Origin: Acidimicrobiaceae bacterium
GTDB lineage: Bacteria > Actinomycetota > Acidimicrobiia > Acidimicrobiales > RAAP-2
Assembly (NCBI GenBank): GCA_003169675.1
Contig: PNAT01000038.1
Coordinates: forward strand, 12,023-48,148
Direction of reading: 5' to 3'
DNA length: 36,126 bases
Below, one piece after another: positions 8,620 to 18,020 of this stretch (its first letter is position 1; every line of letters begins with the position of its first letter). Under the pieces are notes generated by a model. That model saw nothing but the letters and a program-made list of their open reading frames with translations. It made no database searches and was not told where the DNA came from. The position numbers were made by a program, and so were the translations under genes.

Positions 8620-9999
8620 ATGGATTCCTCCGATTCCGGCTCCCCGCCTGCCGTGGCGACGGGGACGATAGATGTGCTCCTGGCCGACGACAACCTGATC
8701 GTTCGAGAAGGCGTTCGGGCCCTGATCGCTCGGCACCCCGACCTCCGGGTGGTCGGAGTGGCGGCCGACTACGACGAGGTCATTGCCGGCGCTATGACCT
8801 GCGAGCCCCACGTCCTGGTCACCGACATCCGGATGCCGCCGTCGTTCAGCCGGGAAGGCATTGATGCGGCCAAGGAGGTCCGCAAGCGGCACCCTGGTAC
8901 CGGCGTGGTGATCCTGTCCCAGTACGACGACCCCGAGTATGCCGTCTCGCTCCTGGCCGAGGGTTCGGCCGGATACGGGTACCTCCTGAAGGACCACATA
9001 GCCGAAGGGGACCAACTGGTAGACGCGATCCGGGCCGTGGCCACCGGAGGGACCGCCCTCGATCCGGCCATCGTCGACGCCCTCGTGCGACCGGTCGCCA
9101 CCCAGGGCGGGCTCACGCCGGCCGAAGAGGAGCTGTTGAACATGGTGGCCGAAGGCAAGCCCATCAAGGCCATCGCCGTCGCTCGCAACCTGCCGGCCGA
9201 GGCGATTTCTTCGGAAGTAGAGGCTGTGTTCGTGAAGCTGGCCGAGGGTGTCTCTTCTGGAACCAAAGGAGCGCTGCAAAGATTGCGCCTGCTCCACAAG
9301 GCCATCGTGGACCGGGAAGAGCAGGGAGAGACGCTGTCCCGCCTGCTTCCCGGTGGGCTGGCAGAGAAGCTGCGTCGTGACGGTCGGCACATCGGAGAGA
9401 CAGAGAAGGTGGTCATCACGGTTCTCATGAGCGACATCCGTGCCTACTCCACCATCGCCGAGCATGCCGATCCGAGCCAGCTGGCGGGCCAGTTGAATAT
9501 CCACCGTGCCGCCATGAACGATGCGATCCTTGGCGAGAATGGGACGGTCATGCAATTTGTCGGAGACGCCGTGATGGCCGTATTCGGCGCGCCGTTCGCC
9601 CAGGACGACCATGCCGAACGGTCGGTTGCGGCCGCGTTGAGCATGCATGCCAAGCAGCATGAGATCAATGCCCGCTGGGCTGAGGAGGGTCTTCCTGCGT
9701 TCGGATTAGGGCTCGGGCTTTCGACCGGTGAAGCGGCCGCCGCCCTCTTGGGCTCGGAGGAACGCCTGGAGTACACAGTTGTCGGGGACACCGTCAATCT
9801 TTCTCAACGCCTTCAACAGCTGGCCGAGGCAGGGGAGACGGTGTTATCGGAGGCGACCCTCCACGCCCTGGAGACGCCTCCCGCCACGTTCGCCCTGCCG
9901 CCACAGTTGGTCAAAGGAAGAGACACGCCGGTGATCGCCTACAAATTGATCGATTCGCCTGACTCTGGAACGGGTCTGGCCCCAAGCGAAAGGCAGTGA
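8620..9999 (+). CDS. response regulator-nucleotide cyclase fusion (REC / degenerate LuxR HTH / class III cyclase)
   Basis: A 459-residue soluble protein. Residues ~13-135 are a NarL-type receiver with phospho-acceptor Asp69 (TDIRMPP) and the conserved Lys in YLLKDH. Residues ~165-210 (LTPAEEELLNMVAEGK...) align with a LuxR helix-turn-helix, but the recognition helix is lost. The linker LLPGGLAEKLRRDG leads to a class III adenylate/guanylate cyclase domain (~262-445) with metal Asp272 and Asp316 (FVGDAVMAVFG) and the transition-state pair Asn393/Arg397 (TVNLSQR). The purine-specifying positions hold Gln312 and Thr386, so cAMP versus cGMP cannot be read. The start is ATG 8620, as the upstream in-frame extension is not conserved-looking. 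The ABC ATPase follows after 1 bp, tying messenger synthesis to the transporter. The receiver is very like that of the regulator at 18481. Confidence 0.92.
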   Translation: MDSSDSGSPPAVATGTIDVLLADDNLIVREGVRALIARHPDLRVVGVAADYDEVIAGAMTCEPHVLVTDIRMPPSFSREGIDAAKEVRKRHPGTGVVILSQYDDPEYAVSLLAEGSAGYGYLLKDHIAEGDQLVDAIRAVATGGTALDPAIVDALVRPVATQGGLTPAEEELLNMVAEGKPIKAIAVARNLPAEAISSEVEAVFVKLAEGVSSGTKGALQRLRLLHKAIVDREEQGETLSRLLPGGLAEKLRRDGRHIGETEKVVITVLMSDIRAYSTIAEHADPSQLAGQLNIHRAAMNDAILGENGTVMQFVGDAVMAVFGAPFAQDDHAERSVAAALSMHAKQHEINARWAEEGLPAFGLGLGLSTGEAAAALLGSEERLEYTVVGDTVNLSQRLQQLAEAGETVLSEATLHALETPPATFALPPQLVKGRDTPVIAYKLIDSPDSGTGLAPSERQ

Positions 10000-10000
10000 C

Positions 10001-10696
10001 ATGGATGTTCTCGTTGTTGACAAGGTTCGAAAGACTTTCGAGGCTGAAAACGCCCCTGTTAGGGCGCTCCGTGGTGCCAATCTCGTGGTCCCGCAAGGGG
10101 ACTTCGTCGCCCTCATGGGGCCGTCAGGGTGTGGCAAGTCGACGCTGTTGAATCTGGTTGCCGGTCTGGACGTGGCCGACGAAGGCTCCATCACGGTTGC
10201 CGGTGAGCAGGTGACGGGTCGCAGCGAGGATGAGCTATCTCGCATGCGCCGTGAGCATATTGGCATCGTCTTTCAGTTCTTCAATCTCCTCGAGGGCATG
10301 ACTGTGTTGGAAAATGTTGCCTTGCCGGCCGTCATCGCCGGTCGGAAGCGGAAGATGGCGGAAACCCGGGCCCGCGACCTGCTTGACCTTCTCGGCATCG
10401 GCGACAAGGCCTCGACCGTGCCGGGCATGCTCTCGGGCGGGCAGCGCCAGCGGTTGGCCATCGCCCGGGCGCTAGCCAACGAACCCACGCTCCTCCTGGC
10501 CGACGAGCCCACCGGAGCCCTCGACTCTGAGGGCGGGCAAGAGGTCATTGAGCTCCTGAGCCGTCTTCATGGCGGGGGACAGACCATCGTCCTCGTCACC
10601 CACGATGCCGGGGTGGCCGAAGCGGCCGGCCGTGTGGTCCGCATGAGAGACGGGCGAATGGTGGACGACGTGGATGCGCCCGTCGGGGTCGGCTAA
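10001..10696 (+). CDS. ABC transporter ATP-binding protein, MacB/LolD family
   Basis: A 231-residue cytoplasmic ATPase with all catalytic motifs: Walker A GPSGCGKST (40-48), Q-loop VFQFFN, signature LSGGQRQR, Walker B LLLADEPTGALDS and the switch His in LVTHD. The DEPTGALDS sequence and short length are typical of the MacB/LolD/FtsE group that partners FtsX-type permeases. It is the only ABC ATPase in the 20-kb island, against four full-length permeases. Its ATG lies 1 bp after the cyclase stop and its TAA 2 bp before permease 2, so it sits inside one operon. It probably forms a homodimer under permease 2 and, by inference, under permeases 1, 3 and 4 as well. Confidence 0.95.
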   Translation: MDVLVVDKVRKTFEAENAPVRALRGANLVVPQGDFVALMGPSGCGKSTLLNLVAGLDVADEGSITVAGEQVTGRSEDELSRMRREHIGIVFQFFNLLEGMTVLENVALPAVIAGRKRKMAETRARDLLDLLGIGDKASTVPGMLSGGQRQRLAIARALANEPTLLLADEPTGALDSEGGQEVIELLSRLHGGGQTIVLVTHDAGVAEAAGRVVRMRDGRMVDDVDAPVGVG

Positions 10697-10698
10697 CC

Positions 10699-13227
10699 GT
10701 GGACCGGGCTGCCTTCCGGGTGGCCGGGTTCCGTTTTCGGGCGACGATCGGGAGGCGGTGGAGCGGTTACCTGGCGCTGGCCCTGATCATCGGCCTGGTC
10801 GGCGGCATCGCCATAGGATCGATTGCGGCCGCCCGGCGCACGCAGTCGTCATTTCCAATCTACCTGGCCAGTACCAGACCGCCTGATCTGCAAGGGATCT
10901 CCTCGTTCGTGAACGGGAGCTCCGGCACGGCCGCCTTGGGCTACAACCCGGCCCTCCTCGCTACCATCGCCCGCCTGCCCCATGTCAAGAGTGTGCAAAG
11001 TATTTCCGGGCTCAATATCATCCCATTGGGAAGAACCGGAGCCCCCGAGAGCCCGTCTGCCTACCCAGCGCAAGCCGCAGAATTCACCGGCATCGACTCT
11101 CCAAACTCACTTCTCGGGCTGTCGGTCATTCAGGGTCGATCGGCAGATCCCAATCGCGCTGACGAGTTCGTCGCGTCCAACACAATGGCACGGATATTCC
11201 AGCTCCATATCGGCGAGAAGGTTCGCTTCGCTGCCTACACCAATGCCCAGACTTCGTCGCCGGACTTTGGTTCCGCCGCCATCCGTCCGTTTCGCCAGTT
11301 CGAAGCCAAGCTGGTCGGGTTGGTCGAGAACTCCAATGCTGTGGTTGAGGACGATGTCGACAGAACAAACAACGATCTGCTGTTGAACTTCACTTCGTCG
11401 TTGACCAGGCCGTTGCTTTCATGTTGCGGCTTCTACACCGGCACCTCGGTGCAGGTCGCAGGTGGCAGCCGGTACGTGAAGGCCGTGCAGGCCGAGATCA
11501 CCCGTGTCCTCCCAGCGGGCCTTGGCCCGTTCCAAGCCAACGCAAGCGGCGCCATTGAAGTGAAGGCCGAGAGCGCCATCAAGCCTGAATCGATCGCACT
11601 CGGCGTTTTCGGGGGTATCACCGCCCTGGCCGCCCTACTGATCGCCGCTCAATTGATAGGGCGCCTACTGAGGCTCGGCGGTGAAGACCTGGCCACACTG
11701 CGCGCCTTGGGAGCCGATCCAGCCATGACCACCAGTGATGGACTCATCGGCATCGGGAGTGCCATTGTGATCGGAGCCCTTTTCGCACTGAGCGTGGCTG
11801 TCGCTCTCTCACCACTTGCCCCCCTCGGCCCAGCCCGTCCCGTCTACCCATACCCGGGCGTGTCGTTCGATTGGACGGTGCTCGGGCTTGCCTTCCTGGT
11901 CTTGGTCATCGGTCTCGGCGGGCTCGCCATCGTGCAGGCCAATCGCACCACGCCACACCGGTACAAGTTGAATCAATCGGTTTCGCGGAGGAGGGAATCG
12001 CGCGTTGCCAGTGCCAGTGCGACAGCGGGCTTACCGCCGGCGGCGGTGATGGGTGTGCGATTCGGGCTCGAGCAAGGAGCGGGTCGCAATTCGGTACCAG
12101 TACGCTCCGCCATGCTGGGAGCAACACTCGCAGTCGTTGCCGTCATCGCGACCGTGACTTTCGGATCCAGCCTCAACACCCTTATCGCCCACCCGGCTCT
12201 CTACGGGTGGAATTGGGATTACGAGCTCGCCGCGGGTCAAGGGTCAAATATCCCTGGAAGCAAGGCAGCCAGCCTGCTCGACCACGATCGCCAAGTCGCC
12301 GCCTGGTCGGGGATCGACTTCTACGTCATGCGGATCGACGGTCTCAATGCCGTACCGGCAATCGGTGAAATGGTGAACTCCCACGTGGCGCCACCCGTTC
12401 TGTCCGGGCACGGTGTCGAGGCTCCCGACCAAGTCGTCCTCGGCACAAGCACATTGGCCTCCCTGCACAAGGAAGTGGGAGACACAGTCGTGGTCCATCC
12501 CACCGCGACTGTGGCAAGGAAACTGCGCATCGTCGGGACGGCCACCATGCCCACCATTGGTGTCGGGGGGAATCAGCACACGGAAATGGGCACTGGAGCT
12601 CTCATTTCCGACACGATCATTCCATTCAGCGGCCTCAGTGGCTACAGCACCTTGCCGGGGTCCGCGCCAGGCCCGGCAGCAATCCTCGTGCGTTTGAAGG
12701 ACGGCACCGACGCAGCAGGAAGAAAGTCCTTGCAGCGGATCGCCACCGCAACGAGCACACCGGCCAACTACGGGGTGTCGGTCCTCTCGGTCCAGCGCCC
12801 GGCCGAAATCGTCAATTACCGGTCGATGGGTTCGACGCCGGCCATTCTCGGGTCCGGACTGGCTGTTGGCGCGGTGGCGGCGCTCGCCCTGACCCTGGTC
12901 GCTTCGGTCCGTTCACGACGCTTGGACCTGGCGGTACTGAAGACGCTGGGATTCACCAGGCGTCAACTTTCCTCCGTCGTCGCCTGGCAGTCTTCCGTCG
13001 CCGGGGCGGTGGGGATCGTCGTCGGTCTGCCACTCGGAATCGTCCTGGGCCGAACGTTATGGGACCTCTTCGCCCGTGAGATCAGCGTGGTGCCAGCCCC
13101 CAGTGTCCCGACGACGTCAGTCATTCTCATCGCCCTGGGTGCGCTCGCCCTGGCCAACCTCATTGCTGCCCTACCTGGGCGCATCGCTGCCCGCACGCCA
13201 ACAGCCCTGCTGCTGCGGGCCGGATAA
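10699..13227 (+). CDS. double-FtsX ABC transporter permease, paralogue 2
   Basis: An 842-residue paralogue of the permease at 2613-5105 with the same 1+3+1+3 helix plan and two large extracellular domains. Family fingerprints are ARRTQSSFPIYLAST after TM1, VPVRSAMLGA, HPALYGWNWDYEL, QRPAEIVNYR and the C-terminal IAARTPTALLLRAG. A vicinal Cys pair (242-243) lies in the first extracellular domain. The GTG start at 10699 is 2 bp after the ATPase stop, which marks the pair as one transporter. The histidine kinase follows after 13 bp, a layout like that of Bce/Mac-type detoxification modules, where the permease takes part in sensing. What is moved is unknown. Confidence 0.92.
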   Translation: MDRAAFRVAGFRFRATIGRRWSGYLALALIIGLVGGIAIGSIAAARRTQSSFPIYLASTRPPDLQGISSFVNGSSGTAALGYNPALLATIARLPHVKSVQSISGLNIIPLGRTGAPESPSAYPAQAAEFTGIDSPNSLLGLSVIQGRSADPNRADEFVASNTMARIFQLHIGEKVRFAAYTNAQTSSPDFGSAAIRPFRQFEAKLVGLVENSNAVVEDDVDRTNNDLLLNFTSSLTRPLLSCCGFYTGTSVQVAGGSRYVKAVQAEITRVLPAGLGPFQANASGAIEVKAESAIKPESIALGVFGGITALAALLIAAQLIGRLLRLGGEDLATLRALGADPAMTTSDGLIGIGSAIVIGALFALSVAVALSPLAPLGPARPVYPYPGVSFDWTVLGLAFLVLVIGLGGLAIVQANRTTPHRYKLNQSVSRRRESRVASASATAGLPPAAVMGVRFGLEQGAGRNSVPVRSAMLGATLAVVAVIATVTFGSSLNTLIAHPALYGWNWDYELAAGQGSNIPGSKAASLLDHDRQVAAWSGIDFYVMRIDGLNAVPAIGEMVNSHVAPPVLSGHGVEAPDQVVLGTSTLASLHKEVGDTVVVHPTATVARKLRIVGTATMPTIGVGGNQHTEMGTGALISDTIIPFSGLSGYSTLPGSAPGPAAILVRLKDGTDAAGRKSLQRIATATSTPANYGVSVLSVQRPAEIVNYRSMGSTPAILGSGLAVGAVAALALTLVASVRSRRLDLAVLKTLGFTRRQLSSVVAWQSSVAGAVGIVVGLPLGIVLGRTLWDLFAREISVVPAPSVPTTSVILIALGALALANLIAALPGRIAARTPTALLLRAG

Positions 13228-13240
13228 GGAGAGCAAGAAG

Positions 13241-15400
13241 ATGGATGGCACGGTGCAAGAGACGTCAGCAGCGATTGAGGTTCCGATTGCGGCCGCCTCG
13301 AAGTCGGGACTCCTGCTGAGGGGAGCGCTCTTCATTTTCACGATGATCGCGCTCTCGGTTGGCTTGCGAGTGCACGGCACGCGTGGCATCGCGCCTGTTG
13401 ACGCCGTCGCCTTCGCACTGGCACTCGTATGGGCTCTGGTCGGGATGGTGAATGCTCATGAATCTGAGCAAACTTCGGCGCGGTTCTCAACGTTTCACCT
13501 TCTGGTCACCACAGACGCGCTGGTGGCAGCGATTGCCTTGACAGCCGCACGATTGGCCGTGTCTGGTCACTTGAGTCCGGGCAGTGCCGCCCGGGCGGTG
13601 GCCACCGTTGCCTCGTTCCTCGTCACCGCGATTTCGTTCCACTTGTTGATCGCTCTGCCGGACGGACGTCTGGCTGGAACGGCTCGGCGTTCGGCCGTGT
13701 TCCTGGTGTACGCGGCCGCGCTCGGGGCCGGAATCTCGCTCACGCTCGTCCACCACTCACTCTCTGTGTTTGATAGCGCCGTGAGTTGGTCGCTGGCGTC
13801 GGCTGTGGCCATCGTGCCGATGCGGGGCCGATACTTGCTGGCCGTCGGGCATGACCGGGAGCGGTTGCAGTGGTTCGGCATCGGGGCGGCATCGGCTGCT
13901 TCTGTGGCTCTGGTTGTTTCGGTCCTGCACCTGTTGGTGGGCTGGCCGGCGCCCCTGGGTTCGGTGGTCGTCGGTGGCACAGTCCTTATCCCATTGGGGC
14001 TATTGGCAGGAGGAGCACGACGATTGGAAGCGAACGGTGGACGCTTGCTCGTCCAGGTGATGTCGATCCTGGGCTTCATCGTCGTTGTGTCGGCTATCTA
14101 CCTTGTGGTTGTCCTCGGGCTCGGACATTCGCCAAAGTCGTCTGGGGACAAGCAGGTCCTGGCTCTGTCGATGATCGCCACCGGTATCGCTGCCGTCATC
14201 TTCGTTCCGGTGCGGCAACGCCTCCTCAGCTCTACCACCCGATTCGTCTACGGCGCTCGAGAGGCTCCCGACGAGGTGCTGCGCACTTTCGGGAGCCGAC
14301 TCACTCGCGCCATCCCGATGGATGAATTGCTCCTGCAGCTAGCCGAATCATTGCGCAAGACGATGGGACTGACGTGCGCCGAGATCTACACCGGCATGGG
14401 AGAGGTGCTTGAACGGGCCGTGTCGGTTCCCGACAGCGGACCGCGTTCGATTGTGGTGACCTCTCGGGAGCGTCCCGTTGTCACCCGGGCCGGCGTTTCC
14501 GGGAGCGCCTGGACTTCGGTATGGCTCCCAGCCCTCCTTGAGGGACGAGAAAACGAGCAACTTCGCGTCGCACCGATAAGTCATGCGGGCGAGCTCCTGG
14601 GCCTCGTCGTGGTGGAACGACGGGCGGTTGATAATTCATTCACCGAGGAAGACGATCGCGTGCTCACCGATCTGGCCCGACAGGTCGGGCTCGCCTTCCA
14701 CAACTCTCAACTCGATACCGCGCTCCAGACCACCTTGGACGAATTGCGGAAGCAGGCGGACGCGCTGAGGGAATCCCGGGCCCGCATTGTGGCCAGCGGC
14801 GATGCGGAGCGCCGTCGCGTCGAGCGCAATCTCCACGACGGGGCGCAGCAACGTCTGGTTGCGCTGGCGGTCAACCTACGCCTGACCCGGGACATCATCG
14901 CTGATGACCCAACCGCGGGCGACGAAATGCTGGAGCAGCTGGCCGGAGAAGTTCAGGAGACCATTCAGGAACTGCGGGAGCTCGCTCACGGCATCTATCC
15001 TCCCCTTCTGGTCGACAGCGGCCTTGTTGAGGCACTCCGAGCTGCGGGCAACCGCAATCCACTCTCGGTCGAGGTGATCGCAGAAGGCATCGGTCGGTAC
15101 TCGTCGGAGACCGAGGCCGCCATCTATTTCTGTTGCCTGGAAGCTCTCCAGAACGCCGCCAAGCACGCGGTTGGCGCACACGTCGAAGTGCGGCTGTGGG
15201 AGGAATCCGGAGGGCTGCTCTTCTCAGTGAGCGACGACGGCCCCGGCTTCGACGTACAAAAGGCTCAACGAGGGCACGGCTACATCAACATGGCCGACCG
15301 GCTGGGAGCCATCGGCGGCACGGTCCGCTGGGACTCTGAAGTCGGGGCAGGGTCGCACGTGCGCGGCTCGGTCCCGTTGATCAGCGAGGTGACGTCGTGA
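13241..15400 (+). CDS. membrane NarL-family sensor histidine kinase (multi-TM + GAF + HisKA_3)
   Basis: A 719-residue sensor kinase. The N-terminal ~330 residues contain about eight to nine hydrophobic helices with little extracytoplasmic sequence, suggesting sensing within the membrane or through a partner. A GAF-like domain (~370-500) follows. The dimerisation helix has the phospho-acceptor His532 in NLHDGAQQR, the HisKA_3 signature of NarL/DegS kinases, then the X-box AHGIYPPLL and an HATPase domain with LQNAAKHA, SDDGPGFD and GHGYINMADR. The start is the ATG at 13241 with AAGGAG nine bases upstream; it follows permease 2 by 13 bp. The matching NarL-type output regulators are the one at 18481 and the receiver of the cyclase at 8620, both with receivers of the NarL class. 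Confidence 0.92.
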   Translation: MDGTVQETSAAIEVPIAAASKSGLLLRGALFIFTMIALSVGLRVHGTRGIAPVDAVAFALALVWALVGMVNAHESEQTSARFSTFHLLVTTDALVAAIALTAARLAVSGHLSPGSAARAVATVASFLVTAISFHLLIALPDGRLAGTARRSAVFLVYAAALGAGISLTLVHHSLSVFDSAVSWSLASAVAIVPMRGRYLLAVGHDRERLQWFGIGAASAASVALVVSVLHLLVGWPAPLGSVVVGGTVLIPLGLLAGGARRLEANGGRLLVQVMSILGFIVVVSAIYLVVVLGLGHSPKSSGDKQVLALSMIATGIAAVIFVPVRQRLLSSTTRFVYGAREAPDEVLRTFGSRLTRAIPMDELLLQLAESLRKTMGLTCAEIYTGMGEVLERAVSVPDSGPRSIVVTSRERPVVTRAGVSGSAWTSVWLPALLEGRENEQLRVAPISHAGELLGLVVVERRAVDNSFTEEDDRVLTDLARQVGLAFHNSQLDTALQTTLDELRKQADALRESRARIVASGDAERRRVERNLHDGAQQRLVALAVNLRLTRDIIADDPTAGDEMLEQLAGEVQETIQELRELAHGIYPPLLVDSGLVEALRAAGNRNPLSVEVIAEGIGRYSSETEAAIYFCCLEALQNAAKHAVGAHVEVRLWEESGGLLFSVSDDGPGFDVQKAQRGHGYINMADRLGAIGGTVRWDSEVGAGSHVRGSVPLISEVTS

Positions 15401-15475
15401 GCAATCAGTCGCCCCTCCGTCACTCGCTTTCCGTATTGAAGCTGATCGTCGGCACTCTCCCGGAGCGCTGAGACG

Positions 15476-18001
15476 ATGGGGCACGCCCTGCGGCTCGCCT
15501 GGTGGCGTTTCCAGGGCACCCTGCACCAACGCCGGGGCGGGTACCTGTCCATTGTCGTGCTGGTGGGCCTGTTGGGTGGCCTCGCCATGGGGGCGGTAGC
15601 TGGCGCCCGGCGCACGCAGTCCTCCTTCCCCGTCTACGTGGCCAGCACCAACCCGTCGGACGCGGAGTTCTTCACCGAATTCCTGCCCAGCACGAACATC
15701 GGGTACTCGACGGGCGTTGACCGCGCCATTGCCCGCATCAATTACGTCAAGCGCTCGGCGGACGTCATCGGCTTCGACGGAACGCTCCAGATCCTCCGGC
15801 CAGTTCCCCCCGACGCAGTCCCGGGCGAGGCGCCGCCGGCGCTCGAGGGAAGTCTCAACGGGGAGTACTTCACTCAGGATCGGGTGAAGTTGATGAAGGG
15901 ACGGATGGCCGACCCCCATAGTAACGGCGAGTTCGTCATGTCTGCCGGGGGAGCCACAGAGTTGGGAATGCACCTCGGCTCGATCCTTCCGGTGGGCTTC
16001 TACACTGACGCCCAGGCGAGCTCACCGACGTTTGCCGGTTACCCCACCGACAAGCCCCATCTGGCGGTCGATCTCAAGCTGGTCGGCATCATCGAGGCGA
16101 GCCAGCAGGTCATTCAAGACGACGACGCCGCCCTCGGAGACCAGCTCGCGGTGATTACCCCGGAGCTGACCCGTCGCCTGGCCACGTGCTGTGCGTACTA
16201 CTCCTATGTCGCCCTGCAGCTCTTTGGCGGGAATCGGCATCTGGCCTCAGTGAGTTCTGCGGTCGGCAAGATTGTCAATAGCTCAAGTCTCAGCAACTCC
16301 TTCGGTGCCCAGACCAACGGTCCCACGCTGGCCAAGGCGGAGCGGGTCGTCCGGCCCGAGGCGATCGCCTTCGGACTGTTCGGGCTCATTGCCGCCCTGG
16401 CCGCCCTTCTGATCTGCGGGCAGGTCATTTCCCGGCAGTTGCGCCGCAACGGGGAGGACGGAGGGGTGCTCAGGGCCCTCGGTGCCGGACCCGCCATGAC
16501 GACGCTCGACGGGATCGTCGGCATCCTCGGTGCGGTCGTGGTCGGGTCACTCTTGGCGGTCGCCGTGGCGGTCGGACTTTCCCCTCTGGCGCCGATCGGC
16601 GCCGTGCGGCCCGTCTATCCAGATACGGGAATCGCTTTCGACTGGACGGTCCTCGGCCTCGGCTTGGCGATCTTGGTCGTGGTGCTGAGCGCAACGGCTT
16701 TCTTGTTGGCGTATCGAGCGTCGCCGCATCGCGCCGCGTCTCTGACGCAACGACGCCGTGCGCGCGACTCGGGACTGGCCCGGGCCGCCGCCGGCTCGGG
16801 ACTTCCGCCCGCCGCCGTCACCGGCATCCGCTCGGCCATCGGCGCCGGCTCGGGGCGCGACGTTGCGCCAGTGCGCTCCGCCGTGCTGGGTGCGGTGCTC
16901 GCCGTCGTCGTCGTTGTCACCTCTGTCACCTTCGGCGCCAGCCTCAACTCCCTGGTCTCTCACCCAGCGCTCTATGGGTGGAACTGGAACTATGCGCTGC
17001 TGGCGGGCTTCTCGGGTGCCGAGGACCTGCCGGCCGCGCAGACGGCCGCATTGTTCAATCACGACCCGGATGTCGAACACTGGGCCGGCGTGTACTTCGA
17101 GACGGTGCAGATCGACGGACAGGCGGTGCCTGCGCTGGCGGGCAGACCGAATGCCGCGGTGAACCCCACACCATTGTCCGGGCACAGTCCGCAGTCAGAC
17201 CGGCAGGTGGTGCTCGGACCCGCCACCTTGGCTGGACTACACAAACGCGTCGGCGACACCGTCATCGCCAATACCGGAGGGCCATCGACACAGTTGCGCA
17301 TAGTCGGAACGGCGACACTTCCCACCATTGGAGGCTCGGGCCAACCTCAGCTCCAGATGGGTACGGGCGCCGTCGTCTCAGCGTCGCTGTTCTCTTCCGC
17401 CGAACTCAATCAGCAGGGCAGCGCTGTGCCGGGCCCGAATGCCGTGTTCATCACCATCCGATCCGGCGTGAGCCAGTCGGCGGCGCTGCGCTCGCTCAAT
17501 CGAATCGACAAGGAACTGAGCCCGGCGTCCGGCCCGGACGCCCCCGCCAGCGGCGTGGTCTCGATCCTCCGCCCGGCCGAGATCGCTGACTACCGGTCTG
17601 TCGGGTCGACCGCTTTCTTACTCGCCGGCGCCCTCTCCGCCGGCATGTTGGGCGCCTTGGCTCTGACTCTTGTCGCCTCGGTCCGGCGCCGCCGCCGGGA
17701 GCTCTCACTGTTGAAGGCCCTCGGCTTCACCCAGCGCCAGCTGGCGGCGACCGTGGCCTGGCAGGCATCGGTGTCCGCCGCCCTCGGAGTGATCGTCGGC
17801 ATGCCGCTGGGCATCGCCCTTGGACGATGGCTCTGGACGCTGTTCGCCCGGGGCATCTCAGCAGTCCCCGATCCCACCGTTCCTACGTTGTCGATGGTTC
17901 TCATCGCCCTCGGAGCGTTGGTCTTCGCCAATCTCGTGGCTACCGTCCCTGGGCGAATTGCAGCCAGGACCCCAACGGCGCTGCTCTTGCGGGCGGATTG
18001 A
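15476..18001 (+). CDS. double-FtsX ABC transporter permease, paralogue 3
   Basis: An 841-residue member of the same permease family, with ARRTQSSFPVYVASTNPSD after TM1, VAPVRSAVLGA, HPALYGWNWNYALL, RPAEIADYRSVG and a C-terminal IAARTPTALLLRAD. It shares the eight-helix plan and the vicinal Cys pair (238-239) in the first extracellular domain. It lies 75 bp downstream of the kinase and is probably in the same operon, though the gap is long enough for an internal promoter; the ribosome-binding site (CGGAG) is weak. It ends 19 bp from the convergent receiver gene. No ATPase accompanies it. Confidence 0.9.
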   Translation: MGHALRLAWWRFQGTLHQRRGGYLSIVVLVGLLGGLAMGAVAGARRTQSSFPVYVASTNPSDAEFFTEFLPSTNIGYSTGVDRAIARINYVKRSADVIGFDGTLQILRPVPPDAVPGEAPPALEGSLNGEYFTQDRVKLMKGRMADPHSNGEFVMSAGGATELGMHLGSILPVGFYTDAQASSPTFAGYPTDKPHLAVDLKLVGIIEASQQVIQDDDAALGDQLAVITPELTRRLATCCAYYSYVALQLFGGNRHLASVSSAVGKIVNSSSLSNSFGAQTNGPTLAKAERVVRPEAIAFGLFGLIAALAALLICGQVISRQLRRNGEDGGVLRALGAGPAMTTLDGIVGILGAVVVGSLLAVAVAVGLSPLAPIGAVRPVYPDTGIAFDWTVLGLGLAILVVVLSATAFLLAYRASPHRAASLTQRRRARDSGLARAAAGSGLPPAAVTGIRSAIGAGSGRDVAPVRSAVLGAVLAVVVVVTSVTFGASLNSLVSHPALYGWNWNYALLAGFSGAEDLPAAQTAALFNHDPDVEHWAGVYFETVQIDGQAVPALAGRPNAAVNPTPLSGHSPQSDRQVVLGPATLAGLHKRVGDTVIANTGGPSTQLRIVGTATLPTIGGSGQPQLQMGTGAVVSASLFSSAELNQQGSAVPGPNAVFITIRSGVSQSAALRSLNRIDKELSPASGPDAPASGVVSILRPAEIADYRSVGSTAFLLAGALSAGMLGALALTLVASVRRRRRELSLLKALGFTQRQLAATVAWQASVSAALGVIVGMPLGIALGRWLWTLFARGISAVPDPTVPTLSMVLIALGALVFANLVATVPGRIAARTPTALLLRAD

Positions 18002-18020
18002 TATGTTCCAGATCTCAGAC

